This document shows, piece after piece, positions 41,008-49,993 of a stretch of DNA of 64,000 nt. The notes under the pieces were generated by a model. It made no database searches, was not told where the DNA came from, and saw only the letters and a program-made list of their open reading frames with translations. This DNA comes from Cohnella baijiui (GTDB taxonomy: Bacteria > Bacillota > Bacilli > Paenibacillales > Paenibacillaceae). Each line of letters starts with the position of its first letter. The stretch's first letter is position 1. Where the stretch lies: the NCBI RefSeq assembly GCF_020731285.1, contig NZ_JAJFOW010000026.1, forward strand, positions 38,666-102,665. Direction: 5' to 3'. Position numbers and translations under genes: made by a program.

Positions 41008-41037
41008 ATAGGGAGCCATAGGCGCCCTATTTTTTTG
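41008..41037 (+). terminator. Terminator-like hairpin at the array end
   Basis: ATAGGGaGCC-ATA-GGCgCCCTAT followed by TTTTTTT. It may close any transcript crossing the array and separate it from the convergent HAD gene. Confidence 0.75.
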
Positions 41038-41064
41038 TCACGCACCTGGCATGCCCTTCCACCC

Positions 41065-41868
41065 TTAGGCTTTCAAGACGAACTTCTCGATGACATGCTT
41101 GACGCCTTCTTCGTTGTTGCCGAGCGTCACGTAGTCGGCGATCTCGCGCAGGGCGGGCACCGCGTTGGCCATCGCGACGCCGAGGCCGGCGGCTTCGATC
41201 ATCTCGCGGTCGTTCCAGGCGTCGCCGATGGCGATCGTATCCTCGAGCGGGAAGCCGAAGTAGCCGGCGAGGAAGCGCAGCGCGTGGCCCTTCGTGCCTT
41301 CACGGTGCATGAATTCCAGATAGTGCGGCTTGGACTTGGTGATGTGGACGCCTTCCCCGAGCAGCGCGTGCAGCTCCGGCGCGATCTCGTCCAGCTTGGC
41401 GGGCTCATCAATGATGACGAGCTTCGTATGGTTGCCCTCCGGCAGCCGGTCCAGGTCCGGCTCGACAATATAAGGAATGTTCGATTGCTTGGCGTACGCG
41501 GCCAGCTTGTCGCCGTCGTCGAAGCTGTACAGCTTGTCGTCGACGTACGTCTGCAGATGCATACCGCGCTCCCGGGTGTACGCGTGCAGCTTGCGCACGG
41601 CGTCGAGCGGCACGGAGCGCTCGTAGAGCACCTCGCCGTCGAGCAGGTTGCGGATGAGCGAGCCTTGGTAGGTGATGATCGGGACGTTCAAGCCGATCTG
41701 ACTGGCGGTTTGCCGGGCGGACGCGAACATGCGTCCCGTGGCGATCGTGATGTGGACGCCCTGCGCAATCGCGGCTTCGAGCGCACGACGTGTCCCTTCG
41801 GTCACGACGAGATCGTCGTTCAGCAGCGTATCGTCCATGTCGATGGCGATCAAACGGTATTTGGTCAT
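41065..41868 (-). CDS. Cof-type HAD-IIB phosphatase
   Basis: This 267-residue haloacid-dehalogenase hydrolase is of the Cof/YidA type. Motif I is IDMDDTLL (nucleophile D10, acid D12), motif II is ITIATGR, and motifs III-IV are TKGHALRFL and IAIGDAWNDREM. The inserted C2B cap (about residues 85-185) sets substrate choice. Typical substrates are sugar phosphates, FMN or PLP precursors; none can be chosen here. The gene is monocistronic with a purine-rich GGGGAGAGAAAC site upstream. Confidence 0.92.
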   Translation of the reverse strand: MTKYRLIAIDMDDTLLNDDLVVTEGTRRALEAAIAQGVHITIATGRMFASARQTASQIGLNVPIITYQGSLIRNLLDGEVLYERSVPLDAVRKLHAYTRERGMHLQTYVDDKLYSFDDGDKLAAYAKQSNIPYIVEPDLDRLPEGNHTKLVIIDEPAKLDEIAPELHALLGEGVHITKSKPHYLEFMHREGTKGHALRFLAGYFGFPLEDTIAIGDAWNDREMIEAAGLGVAMANAVPALREIADYVTLGNNEEGVKHVIEKFVLKA

Positions 41869-42014
41869 CGGTTTCTCTCCCCATTTCGTTTCTCTAGATA
41901 TGCGAGGTCTTGTCCTTCGATTTTACCGTATGGCCCGCCCGAGGGACAACCGGCAAAGGCAACAAGCCGACCCGCGCAGCCCGAAACCAACGGCCGGATG
42001 AGAACTGTGAGAAA

Positions 42015-42064
42015 ATACATCACAATAGTTTACTTTATTATTTATAGTATGTTACAATACATCA
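42015..42064 (+). promoter_or_regulatory. Promoter of the nitroreductase-like gene with flanking direct repeats
   Basis: TTTACT (42029-42034), 18 nt, TACAAT (42053-42058). An identical ATACATCA occurs at 42015 and 42057, 42 bp apart (about four helical turns), bracketing the promoter. The region is strikingly AT-rich. Regulator sites are inferred. Confidence 0.5.
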
Positions 42065-42101
42065 GGTAATAAAAAATAGATTCCTACCGGAGGGAAACCG
42101 A

Positions 42102-42701
42102 ATGTCCAAATCCTTTCTGACAGCCGTTGAAGACCGCCGCACCGTCTACGCCCTTAGCAAATCGTCCCCGATCTCCGATGCCCGCATCCAGGAAATCGTG
42201 GAGTTTGCGGTCAAGCATTCCCCGTCTTCGTTCAATTCCCAAAGCGGCCGTGCCGTTGTCCTGCTGGGCGAGCAGCACGACAAGTTCTGGGAGCTGACGA
42301 AAAGCACGCTGAAGGCGCTTGTCTCCGAAGATCAATGGGTATCCACCGAGCAGCGGCTCGGCGGCTTCCAAGCCGGCTACGGCACGGTGCTCTTCTTCGA
42401 AGACACGGCGGTCGTCGAAGGATTGCAAAACGCCTTCCCGTCCTACAAGGATAACTTCCCGGTTTGGTCCGGCCATTCCTCCGGCATGCTGCAATATGTC
42501 GTCTGGACGGCGCTCGAAACGGAAGGCCTCGGCGCTTCTCTACAGCACTACAACCCGCTGGTGGACGGCTTCGTCCAACGGGAGTGGAACGTTCCGACCA
42601 CCTGGAAGCTGCAGTCCCAACTCGTGTTCGGCACGCCTGCGGCGCCTGCCGGCGACAAGGAGTTCCAACCGCTGTCGGATCGCGTCAAAGTGTTCAACTA
42701 A
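42102..42701 (+). CDS. Nitroreductase-family oxidoreductase
   Basis: This 199-residue FMN-dependent protein is of the short nitroreductase/HbN-like group. It begins SFLTAVEDRRTVYALSKSSPI, with FMN-phosphate-binding RRTVY, then KHSPSSFNSQSGRAV and the GLGASLQHYNPLVD block near the flavin. Members are often induced by quinones, hypochlorite or diamide. The physiological substrate is unknown. The GGAGGG site is 8 nt before the ATG. A terminator follows. Confidence 0.9.
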   Translation: MSKSFLTAVEDRRTVYALSKSSPISDARIQEIVEFAVKHSPSSFNSQSGRAVVLLGEQHDKFWELTKSTLKALVSEDQWVSTEQRLGGFQAGYGTVLFFEDTAVVEGLQNAFPSYKDNFPVWSGHSSGMLQYVVWTALETEGLGASLQHYNPLVDGFVQREWNVPTTWKLQSQLVFGTPAAPAGDKEFQPLSDRVKVFN

Positions 42702-42719
42702 GCCTCGCCCTTTCGAAAA

Positions 42720-42764
42720 GGAGCGGTTCCCCCGGCGGCATGCCGGAGCGGGGCCGCTCTTTTG
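42720..42764 (+). terminator. Terminator after the nitroreductase-like gene
   Basis: The stem GGAGCGGttCCCC / GGGGcCGCTC encloses an inner CCGGC-GGCAT-GCCGG hairpin, then TTTT. Confidence 0.85.
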
Positions 42765-42909
42765 CGATTTGGGCGGCTTCGCGCTTCCTTTCCGCAACCT
42801 TCCAGTCGCCGGATTCGTCTCCGTATATATAAAGAGGGGAAGCGTCGAGCGCGCCGAGTCATTGGCGGCAGACCGTTCGGACGAGTGCCCCGCGAGGGAG
42901 GAATCATCG

Positions 42910-43965
42910 ATGACGATGCACGCGCTTGCCAAAAAACGCAAAATCGTCGCAGGCATGGCCGCCATGCTGGCGCTGTCCGCCGTCTTGGCCGGCTGCGGCA
43001 AATCCGGTTCGGATGGACAGGCGGGGGCGCCCCCGTCGGCTTCGCCTCCGGCCGCGACGTCGTCGGCCAGCCCATCGGAAACGGCCAGCCCGACGCCCGA
43101 CGCGGAGCAGGACGCCGCTCTGATCATGGCGTTCCAGGAGCAGGCCAAAGCAAGCGAAGGCGCGGACGCCTTGAACCAAAAGCTGGACGCGGCTCTGGAC
43201 CAAGCCCGGCAGCCGGAGACGGGGGACGCCCTGCTGCGGGCGATGTTCGCCTTTTACGAGCGGGATCTGCCGAACGCGGAGAAAAAGTTCGAAGACGAAA
43301 CGATACAGAAGGCGCTGCAGCAGCTCCAGTGGCCGATTACCGCGGAAGCGGCGGCCGGGATCAAGGACGAGAAGGTCAAATCGCTGGTCGGGCAGACGCT
43401 CGCCGGCGGCTACAAGCTCGACCAGGCGGAAGGCTTTATTTTCCCCGTCGTGGACTATGCCAAGCTGAAGCGGACCGACGCCAAGGTCACGCCCGCGATG
43501 AAGGACTTCGTGGCGCTCTACGCGATGGAGTCGGATCGCAAGACGGCCGCGGATGCGGGCCTCGTAATCGAGTGGACGGAGTTGGCTAACCGCGCGATCG
43601 AAGTCGAACGCTACATTCAGAAGTATCCGACCTCGGCCGAGCGGGAAAAGGCGGAGCAGCGCTATATGATGTATTTGACCGATTTGCTCGTGGGGCTGAA
43701 CAACACGCCGATCTTCGACTTCGACACGCTGAAGCTCGATCCCAAGGTGAAGGAAGTCTACGCGAAGACGGTAGCCGAGCATCCGGACACGGTTACGGCC
43801 AAGATGACCCAGGGGCTGCTCGACATCCTCGCCAAAACGGACGGAGCGGTCTTCAAGAAGGGCAAGAACGGGGCCCAAACGGATATTCCGGAGGTTAAGG
43901 CGTTCCGCGACGGCTTGGAGAAAAAAGCGCTGGATGCTCTGGATCAAGCTAATCCGGATAAGTAA
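42910..43965 (+). CDS. Putative lipoprotein of unknown function
   Basis: This 351-residue protein has a lipoprotein signal peptide (KKRK, hydrophobic core, LAGC with C29), a Ser/Pro/Ala linker (about 32-65) and a ~280-residue mainly helical domain. No enzyme motif is visible. The pattern (a Cys-anchored, acidic, helical domain in Paenibacillus relatives) suggests a surface protein. ATG at 42910 has GGGAGGA about 8 nt upstream. The longer open frame starting at 42319 is a shadow of the upstream gene. It is monocistronic and shows no coupling to the beta-glucosidase. Confidence 0.8.
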   Translation: MTMHALAKKRKIVAGMAAMLALSAVLAGCGKSGSDGQAGAPPSASPPAATSSASPSETASPTPDAEQDAALIMAFQEQAKASEGADALNQKLDAALDQARQPETGDALLRAMFAFYERDLPNAEKKFEDETIQKALQQLQWPITAEAAAGIKDEKVKSLVGQTLAGGYKLDQAEGFIFPVVDYAKLKRTDAKVTPAMKDFVALYAMESDRKTAADAGLVIEWTELANRAIEVERYIQKYPTSAEREKAEQRYMMYLTDLLVGLNNTPIFDFDTLKLDPKVKEVYAKTVAEHPDTVTAKMTQGLLDILAKTDGAVFKKGKNGAQTDIPEVKAFRDGLEKKALDALDQANPDK

Positions 43966-44014
43966 AGGCCAACATCGCACACAATTATCCGCTCCGCGGT
44001 CATGATTTTTCGTT

Positions 44015-44041
44015 TAAAATAGGTCGTAGAAAACGTTTTAC
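44015..44041 (+). promoter_or_regulatory. -10 box and CG-centred operator (cre-like) upstream of the beta-glucosidase
   Basis: TAAAAT (44015-44020) is followed by the palindrome AAAACGTTTT (44030-44039), of the LacI/CcpA operator type. The position just downstream of the -10 would allow roadblock repression by CcpA or a local LacI-type regulator. This is inference from motif resemblance. Confidence 0.5.
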
Positions 44042-44081
44042 ATGACCGACACGAGATCATTCGGGCGCGGAGGGATTCGAT

Positions 44082-45428
44082 TTGGACAATATTCAATTTC
44101 CGCAAGACTTCGTATGGGGCACGGCGACCGCCTCTTATCAGATCGAAGGCGCCTTTCAGGAAGACGGGCGGGGCTTGTCCATTTGGGACACATTCTCCCA
44201 TACATCTGGAAAAGTGTTCAACGACGACAACGGGGATGTCGCTTGCGACAGCTATCACCGCTATGAGGAGGACATCGCGCTGCTCCGTCGGCTCGGGGTC
44301 AAAGCCTACCGCTTTTCGATCGCTTGGCCGCGCCTTTTCCCGCAAGGGACGGGCGAGCTGAATGAGAAGGGGCTCGACTACTACCGCCGCGTCGTAGACG
44401 CGCTCCTCGCAGCCGGCATCGAGCCTTGCGTGACGCTGTATCACTGGGATCTCCCGCAAGCGCTGCAGGACAAGGGCGGCTGGGCGAACCGCGAGACGAT
44501 CGCGGCGTTTACGAACTATGCGGAGACGGTGTTCAAGGCGTTCGACGGCAAGATCAAGCAGTGGATCACGTTTAACGAGACGTGGTGCGTTTCGTTCCTC
44601 TCGAACTACATCGGCGCCCATGCGCCGGGGAACCGCGATCTGCAGCTCGCCGTGACCGTCGCGCACAATTGCATGGTCGCCCATGGCGAAGCCGTGAAGA
44701 AGTTCCGCCAGCTCGGCATTGCGGGCGAGATCGGCACGACGCACAATCTCTACTGGTTCGAGCCGTACAGCACGAAGCCGGAAGACGTCGCGGCCGCGCA
44801 TCGCAACCGCGCGTTCAACAACGAATGGTTCATGGATCCGACCTTCAAGGGGACGTATCCGCCATTCATGGTCGACTGGTTCCGCGCCAAAGGCGCCGAA
44901 GTGCCGATCCAGCCGGGCGACATGGAGACGATTTCCCAGCCGATCGACTTCATCGGCGTCAACTTCTACAGCGGCGGCTTCGGCCGCTACAAGAAGGACG
45001 AGGGCCTGTTCGACTGCGAGGAAGTGCAGGTCGGCTTCGACAAGACGTTCATGGACTGGAACGTCTATCCCGACGGCCTCTACAAGGTGCTCTCCTGGGT
45101 CAAAGAGGAATACGGCGACATTCCGATCTACATCACGGAGAACGGCGCCTGCTACGACGACGAGCTGACGGCCGACAACCGGGTGCATGACGCGCATCGG
45201 ACCGACTACTACAAGAAACATTTCATCCAGTGCCACCGGCTGATCGAATCCGGCGTGCCGCTCAAAGGCTATTTCGCCTGGTCGCTGCTGGACAACTTCG
45301 AATGGGCGGAAGGCTACCGCAAGCGCTTCGGCATCGTGTACACAAACTACGAAACTTTGGAGCGCCATCCGAAGGACAGCTACTTCTTCATTCAACAAGT
45401 GATCAAGGACAACGGGTTCGAGGCGTAA
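44082..45428 (+). CDS. bglA: Beta-glucosidase, glycoside hydrolase family 1
   Basis: The 448-residue GH1 enzyme would hydrolyse cellobiose or other beta-glucosides in the cytoplasm (no signal peptide). The acid/base is E166 in TFNETW (most relatives have TFNEPW) and the nucleophile is E353 in ITENGA. The N-terminal FPQDFVWGTATASYQIEGA is the family signature. The start is TTG at 44082 with GGAGGG upstream. There is no phospho-binding motif or PTS gene nearby, so an unphosphorylated substrate is likely. Confidence 0.95.
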   Translation: MDNIQFPQDFVWGTATASYQIEGAFQEDGRGLSIWDTFSHTSGKVFNDDNGDVACDSYHRYEEDIALLRRLGVKAYRFSIAWPRLFPQGTGELNEKGLDYYRRVVDALLAAGIEPCVTLYHWDLPQALQDKGGWANRETIAAFTNYAETVFKAFDGKIKQWITFNETWCVSFLSNYIGAHAPGNRDLQLAVTVAHNCMVAHGEAVKKFRQLGIAGEIGTTHNLYWFEPYSTKPEDVAAAHRNRAFNNEWFMDPTFKGTYPPFMVDWFRAKGAEVPIQPGDMETISQPIDFIGVNFYSGGFGRYKKDEGLFDCEEVQVGFDKTFMDWNVYPDGLYKVLSWVKEEYGDIPIYITENGACYDDELTADNRVHDAHRTDYYKKHFIQCHRLIESGVPLKGYFAWSLLDNFEWAEGYRKRFGIVYTNYETLERHPKDSYFFIQQVIKDNGFEA

Positions 45429-45717
45429 ACAGCTCCGTCGGTCCGCGAGTCCGGCGCCTTTGCCGTTTCGAGAGGCTATCTCATCAGGTTGTATGGGGAC
45501 CCGAGAGTCGGCAACGCGGTTTTAAATGCGGCTTCATTGACATCAATTGACGATCTTTCCACGCATGACGGCTGCCTCGGACGCATGGCTATCCGCGAAG
45601 CTGGTTTCGAATGAATCAGTTGGGTCTTGGTGCAAATTCGTCGGACTCCGGCCGATGGTTCGCCACTGGTGTATGCCAATTGGCTTTGTTTGCGCTCGGT
45701 TCGGGGTCGCTCCGTAA
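45429..45717. other. Intergenic, no gene recognised
   Basis: I see no gene or clear terminator here. Short open frames lack ribosome binding sites. Confidence 0.5.
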
Positions 45718-45904
45718 ATGAGTTGCATTCGTACATCTATTTGGGGCTATTTCGGGAGGGTGGAGCGGTTTACTTGTAAAAGTACATCTAATTTAGCGGA
45801 AATCCGTCCTATTAGCAGAAAATGGATTAATTAGTTGTACGATTGCAACTAAATGACCGTTAAGCAGGAATATAGCAAAATTAGATGTACATTTGCATCT
45901 AAAT
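45718..45904. repeat. Intergenic palindrome array, TTAGTTG/TTAGATG family (locus 2)
   Basis: Four copies are centred near 45729, 45782, 45841 and 45891. The two cleanest are TTAGTTG-TACGATTG-CAACTAA (45831-45852) and TTAGATG-TACATTTG-CATCTAA (45881-45902). Spacings are 53, 59 and 50 bp. It is the same family as at 5.9-6.1 kb. Confidence 0.8.
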
Positions 45905-46214
45905 CGTCGGATGCGGGAGAGGTAACACGGAAATCGGATTCCGGCGTTTTCTGCTTTGCGTCTTGCCGAGGGTAAGCTCGGAGGTCGGATGGCTTTCGCT
46001 TGCCCATCATTTGTTGAAGAAAGAAGCAGTGGATCGAAATCGAGAAATGGCGGTGCAGGGATCATCTCCCCAAACACCGCCATTCCTTCATTTTCACACG
46101 TTTTGGGATGGAGGAGAGCTGTCTGTCGCGTGAACAGACTTGCATTTGAGACTCTCTCTTTTAAAAGGGTCTCCGATATCCGGGAAGACGGCGCGAGGCT
46201 CAAGGCCTTTTTAA
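45905..46214. other. Intergenic; half-copy of a structured repeat at its end
   Basis: No gene is supported. From about 46157 the sequence GTCTCCGATA...GAAGACGG...GGCCTTTTTAAG resembles the second half of the ~100-nt element that follows, suggesting a tandem partial copy. Confidence 0.45.
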
Positions 46215-46317
46215 GTCATACAGAATGTATAAGATTTGCCTATATCCATTTCCGTATGACCTCCGATAAAAACGTGCCGCCATCTTCCGTGAAGACGGTG
46301 GGGGCCGTTTTTACTTG
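46215..46317 (+). repeat. ~100-nt structured repeat element, copy A
   Basis: It begins GTCATACAG, forms a long hairpin closing with CGTATGAC, continues with the conserved linker CTCCGATAAAAACG, then a GC hairpin (GAAGACGG...) and ends CCGTTTTTACTTG. It is colinear with copy B at 57887-57983 on the same strand. It is not inside a gene. Confidence 0.8.
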
Positions 46318-46435
46318 AGGAACGGGTTGTTCCCGGCGCGCCTTCGCGTCTCTTTAGCGGCTTTGCGCTTTGTCAGGCGCGGTCCCGATACGCTACAATA
46401 GAAGGGACGACTGAACGCCAAGTGAGGGAACCGAA

Positions 46436-48181
46436 ATGAACGTCGTGCTCGCGACGCTGAACGCCAAATACATCCATACGTCGCTCGCCCTGCGCTGCCT
46501 GAAGGCTTACTGCGCGGACGAGTTCGACCCAGACATTGCCGAATATACGATCAAGGACCCGCCGATGACGATCGCGTCGGATCTGTTCCGGCGCCGGCCG
46601 GACGTCGTCGGCTTTTCCTGCTACATCTGGAATATCGAAGAGACGATCGTCGTGATCGACATGCTGCGCAAGGTGCTGCCGGACGTCAAGATCGTGCTGG
46701 GCGGTCCCGAAGTGTCCTACGACACCGAAATGTGGATGGAGCGGCTCTCCGCCGTCGACTTCATCGTGATCGGCGAGGGGGAAGAGACGTTCCGCGACCT
46801 GCTCCGCGAGCTGACAGGCGCCCGCAAGTATCATTTTGTCTTCGGGCTCGCTTACCGCAAGGACGGACGGATCGTCGCGAACCCGGGCCGCCCGAAGCTG
46901 GATCTGGCCACGCTGCCGTCGCCGTACCGCTTCGCCGAAGACGTCCCGTCGCTCGCGAATCGCGTCGTCTACTTCGAGACGAGCCGAGGCTGCCCGTTCA
47001 GCTGCCAGTTCTGCCTGTCGAGCATCGAGGTCGGCGTCCGCTATTTCGACATGGACCGGGTGAAGGCCGATATCCTCTACCTGATCGACAGCGGCGCCAA
47101 GCTGATCAAGTTCGTCGACCGCACCTTCAACATCAAGCGGGACTACGCGCTCGAGATGTTTCGCTTTCTGATCGAAAACCACCGGGGCTGCGTCTTCCAG
47201 TTCGAGATCACCGCGGACATCATGCGCCCCGAGGTGCTCGATGATTTGGCGGAGCATGCGCCGCCCGGCATCTTCCGCTTCGAGATCGGGGTGCAGTCGA
47301 CCAACGACGCGACGAATCTGGCCGTTCAGCGGCGGCAAAACTGGACCAAGCTCGTGCGCACGGTGACGAAGGTCAAGGAGAGCGGCAAGATCGATCAGCA
47401 CCTCGACCTGATCGCCGGGCTGCCCCACGAGGATTATGACACGTTCCGCAAAACGTTCAACGATGTGTTCGCGCTGCGCCCGGAGGAGCTGCAGCTCGGC
47501 TTCCTGAAGATGCTGCGGGGCACCGGCCTGCGCTTGGACGCGGACAAGTTCGGCTACGTCTACATGGACCGCGCGCCTTACGAAATGCTGGGCAACGACC
47601 TGATGCCGTTCTCCGACATCGTGCGGATCAAGCGGGTCGAGGACGTGCTCGAAAAGTACTGGAACGCGCATCGCATGGACCGGACGATCGAATACCTGGT
47701 GGAGCACGCTTATCCGTCTCCCTTCGATTTTTTCCAGCAGTTCGGCGACTACTGGGAGGAGCGGGGTTGGCAGCGCATCGGCCATCAGCTCGAGGACTTG
47801 TTCGCGCGGCTGTGGGCGTTTCTCCGGGACGACGGACACCCGAAGCTCGATCCGGACGTGACACTCGGGCTGCTGAAGATCGACTATTTCCTTCAGCACA
47901 AGTACAAGCCCCGCAAGGTCTGGTGGGAGGAGCGGCTGGATAAGGACACCTGGGTCGCGGAAAGGAAGGGAGCGGCCGCGCGTCTCGGCATGGACGAGCG
48001 CGAGCTCGCCAAAAGGGCGGTGCTGGAGCGCCTGCCTTTCGACTATGCCGTCTGGGCCGCCGAGGGTCGCGTGGACCGCTCGCGCGGGACGACGATCGTC
48101 GTGGCGTACGCGGGCGAGGAAAGCGCGCCGCGGCTCATCGCCCTGCCGCAGCCGGACGGGCTGGCGGCGGGAAAAGCCTGA
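46436..48181 (+). CDS. B12-binding-domain radical SAM protein (DUF4080 type)
   Basis: This 581-residue three-domain protein has a cobalamin-binding-like domain (about 1-140, with VVGFSCYIWN and VLGGPEVSYD), a radical SAM domain with cluster motif C186xxxC190xxC193 (ETSRGCPFSCQFC), and a C-terminal DUF4080 domain (about 380-565). It should cleave SAM reductively for methylation or another radical reaction; the substrate is unknown. The cobalamin-binding DxHxxG motif is not evident in the N-terminal domain, so B12 use is uncertain. It is preceded by GTGAGGG about 9 nt upstream. Confidence 0.9.
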   Translation: MNVVLATLNAKYIHTSLALRCLKAYCADEFDPDIAEYTIKDPPMTIASDLFRRRPDVVGFSCYIWNIEETIVVIDMLRKVLPDVKIVLGGPEVSYDTEMWMERLSAVDFIVIGEGEETFRDLLRELTGARKYHFVFGLAYRKDGRIVANPGRPKLDLATLPSPYRFAEDVPSLANRVVYFETSRGCPFSCQFCLSSIEVGVRYFDMDRVKADILYLIDSGAKLIKFVDRTFNIKRDYALEMFRFLIENHRGCVFQFEITADIMRPEVLDDLAEHAPPGIFRFEIGVQSTNDATNLAVQRRQNWTKLVRTVTKVKESGKIDQHLDLIAGLPHEDYDTFRKTFNDVFALRPEELQLGFLKMLRGTGLRLDADKFGYVYMDRAPYEMLGNDLMPFSDIVRIKRVEDVLEKYWNAHRMDRTIEYLVEHAYPSPFDFFQQFGDYWEERGWQRIGHQLEDLFARLWAFLRDDGHPKLDPDVTLGLLKIDYFLQHKYKPRKVWWEERLDKDTWVAERKGAAARLGMDERELAKRAVLERLPFDYAVWAAEGRVDRSRGTTIVVAYAGEESAPRLIALPQPDGLAAGKA

Positions 48182-48269
48182 TGATCCGCTAACACGCAGA
48201 GCAGAACAACGAGGACTTCGCTTTATCGAACCAGGGATGGAGAATACCGGACAAAGGAGACTGAATGCT

Positions 48270-49262
48270 TTGACCTATCTGGCGAACGATCAACGCTATC
48301 AGACGATGAAGTACAACCGTACCGGCCGCAGCGGCTTGAAGCTGCCGGCCATCTCGCTCGGCCTCTGGCACAACTTCGGCAGCGTCGACCCGTACGAAAA
48401 CGGCCGCGCCATCGCGCGCCGCGCCTTCGACCTCGGCATCACGCACTTCGACCTCGCGAACAACTACGGACCGACGCCGGGTTCGGCGGAGCTGAACTTC
48501 GGGCGCCTACTCGCGGACGACTTCAAGGCGTACCGCGACGAGCTCGTCGTCTCCACCAAGGCCGGCTACTACATGTGGGAAGGACCGTACGGCGAATGGG
48601 GCTCCCGCAAATACCTCGTCTCCAGCCTCGACCAGAGTCTGAAGCGCATGGGGCTCGACTACGTGGATATTTTCTACCATCACCGTCCCGACCCGGACAC
48701 GCCGCTTGAAGAGACGATGATGGCGCTCGACCATATCGTCCGCTCCGGCAAGGCGCTGTACGTCGGCATTTCGAACTACCGGGCTGAGCAGGCCGAGCAG
48801 GCGATCCGGATTTTGAAGGAGTTGGGCACGCCGCTCCTCATCCATCAGCCGCGCTACAGCATGTTCGATCGCTGGGTCGAAGACGGCCTGCTGGACGTGC
48901 TCGAGGAGCACGGCGTCGGCTCCATCGCCTTCTCCCCGCTGGAGCAAGGCCTGCTGACGAACAAGTATCTCGGCGGCATCCCGCAGGACTCCCGCGCGGC
49001 GGGCGCTTCGGTCTTCCTGAGCGAGAGCAGCATCACGCCCGAGCGGATCGCCAAGGTCCGCCAACTGAACGAGCTCGCGCAGGAGCGCGGCCAATCGCTT
49101 GCGCAAATGGCGCTGGCCTGGGTGCTTCGCGGCGGCCGCGTGACGTCCGTTCTGATCGGGGCGAGCAAGGTCAGCCAGATCGACGACAACGTGGCGACCG
49201 TGAACCGTCTCGACTTTTCGGAATCGGAGCTGCAGCGCATCGAGGATATTCTGCGGAGCTGA
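48270..49262 (+). CDS. Aldo/keto reductase (YghZ-like)
   Basis: This 330-residue NADPH-dependent AKR14-type enzyme resembles YghZ/Gpr, which reduces methylglyoxal and L-glyceraldehyde-3-phosphate. Catalytic tetrad pieces are visible: HFDLANNYGP (Asp, Tyr), STKAGYYMW (Lys) and FYHHRPDPDTP (His). The C-terminal VLIGASKVSQIDDNV binds NADP. I chose TTG at 48270 because AAAGGAGA ends 9 nt upstream; ATG 48237 has a weaker site. A terminator hairpin follows. Confidence 0.92.
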   Translation: MTYLANDQRYQTMKYNRTGRSGLKLPAISLGLWHNFGSVDPYENGRAIARRAFDLGITHFDLANNYGPTPGSAELNFGRLLADDFKAYRDELVVSTKAGYYMWEGPYGEWGSRKYLVSSLDQSLKRMGLDYVDIFYHHRPDPDTPLEETMMALDHIVRSGKALYVGISNYRAEQAEQAIRILKELGTPLLIHQPRYSMFDRWVEDGLLDVLEEHGVGSIAFSPLEQGLLTNKYLGGIPQDSRAAGASVFLSESSITPERIAKVRQLNELAQERGQSLAQMALAWVLRGGRVTSVLIGASKVSQIDDNVATVNRLDFSESELQRIEDILRS

Positions 49263-49298
49263 TGGACGGGAGTGGCCTTCTTGCCAGCCCGTCAAACG

Positions 49299-49346
49299 AA
49301 GAAGCTTCCCGGTCCGCCATCGCCGCGGCCGGGAAGCTTCTTGTCG
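49299..49346 (+). terminator. Terminator after the aldo/keto reductase (likely bidirectional)
   Basis: The stem AAGAAGCTTCCCGG / CCGGGAAGCTTCTT has a ~14-nt GC-rich loop; the T run is short. Confidence 0.75.
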
Positions 49347-49385
49347 TAGACGGGGAGTCGCATGGCGGATGAGGACGGTTGGCGG

Positions 49386-49982
49386 TTATTCCCCGGACCG
49401 GCAGTCGGCCGCCTTTCCGGGAAAGAAGATTTCCGGATGGATCAATCGGGCCAAGTATTCATCCATCTGCTCGGCGGAAACGGGCATATCGTTCAAAATC
49501 CACCAGCCGCCGAGTCCGGTGACCGAGGCGGAGTAAAACTCCGCGATGATTTCGATCGGAACGGCGAACGGGCGTCCCTCTTTCTGCAGTTCCAGCAGGT
49601 CGGTTTTGAGCATCTCGGCCCCCTGGTGCTGGAGGACGGACTTGAGGGCGGCATTGTCGTTAACGGCTTGGATCAGACCGCGATATTGCTGGAGATGCCC
49701 GAGCTTCTGGATCATCTGGTGCGGGCGGCGGATGCGATCCTCGACGCTTAGTTCGGCGTACTGTTTGCTCATTTCCAGGCAGCCGTATGCCAGCAATTGG
49801 ATTTTGTCTTCGAAATGCTTGTAGAACGTCGTGCGATGGACCATCGCGCGCGCGCAGATCTCGTTCACGGTGATCGAGTTGAACGGCCGTTCCGCCAGCA
49901 AGTCCATCAGCGATTCCGACAGCAGCTTGCGCGTGCGCTTCACGCGCAGGTCCGCTTTTGACGCCGTTTCTTTCGTATACAT
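49386..49982 (-). CDS. TetR-family repressor
   Basis: This 198-residue regulator has an N-terminal TetR HTH (about residues 12-62: FNSITVNEICARAMVHRTTFYKHFEDK) and a C-terminal ligand domain with a TetR_C-like WWILNDMP near residue 160. It is divergent from the 14-helix MFS exporter, so it most likely represses it. The intervening region carries several inverted repeats. The ribosome binding site GGAGG is close to the ATG. Confidence 0.93.
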   Translation of the reverse strand: MYTKETASKADLRVKRTRKLLSESLMDLLAERPFNSITVNEICARAMVHRTTFYKHFEDKIQLLAYGCLEMSKQYAELSVEDRIRRPHQMIQKLGHLQQYRGLIQAVNDNAALKSVLQHQGAEMLKTDLLELQKEGRPFAVPIEIIAEFYSASVTGLGGWWILNDMPVSAEQMDEYLARLIHPEIFFPGKAADCRSGE

Positions 49983-49993
49983 TTGAACCTCCG

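Noticed and set aside
40753..42069. 438-codon open frame spanning the array and running antisense to the HAD gene
   Set aside because: The first part is a 17-residue repeat created by the 51-bp DNA period; the rest is the antisense shadow of a well-supported HAD phosphatase. No ribosome binding site.
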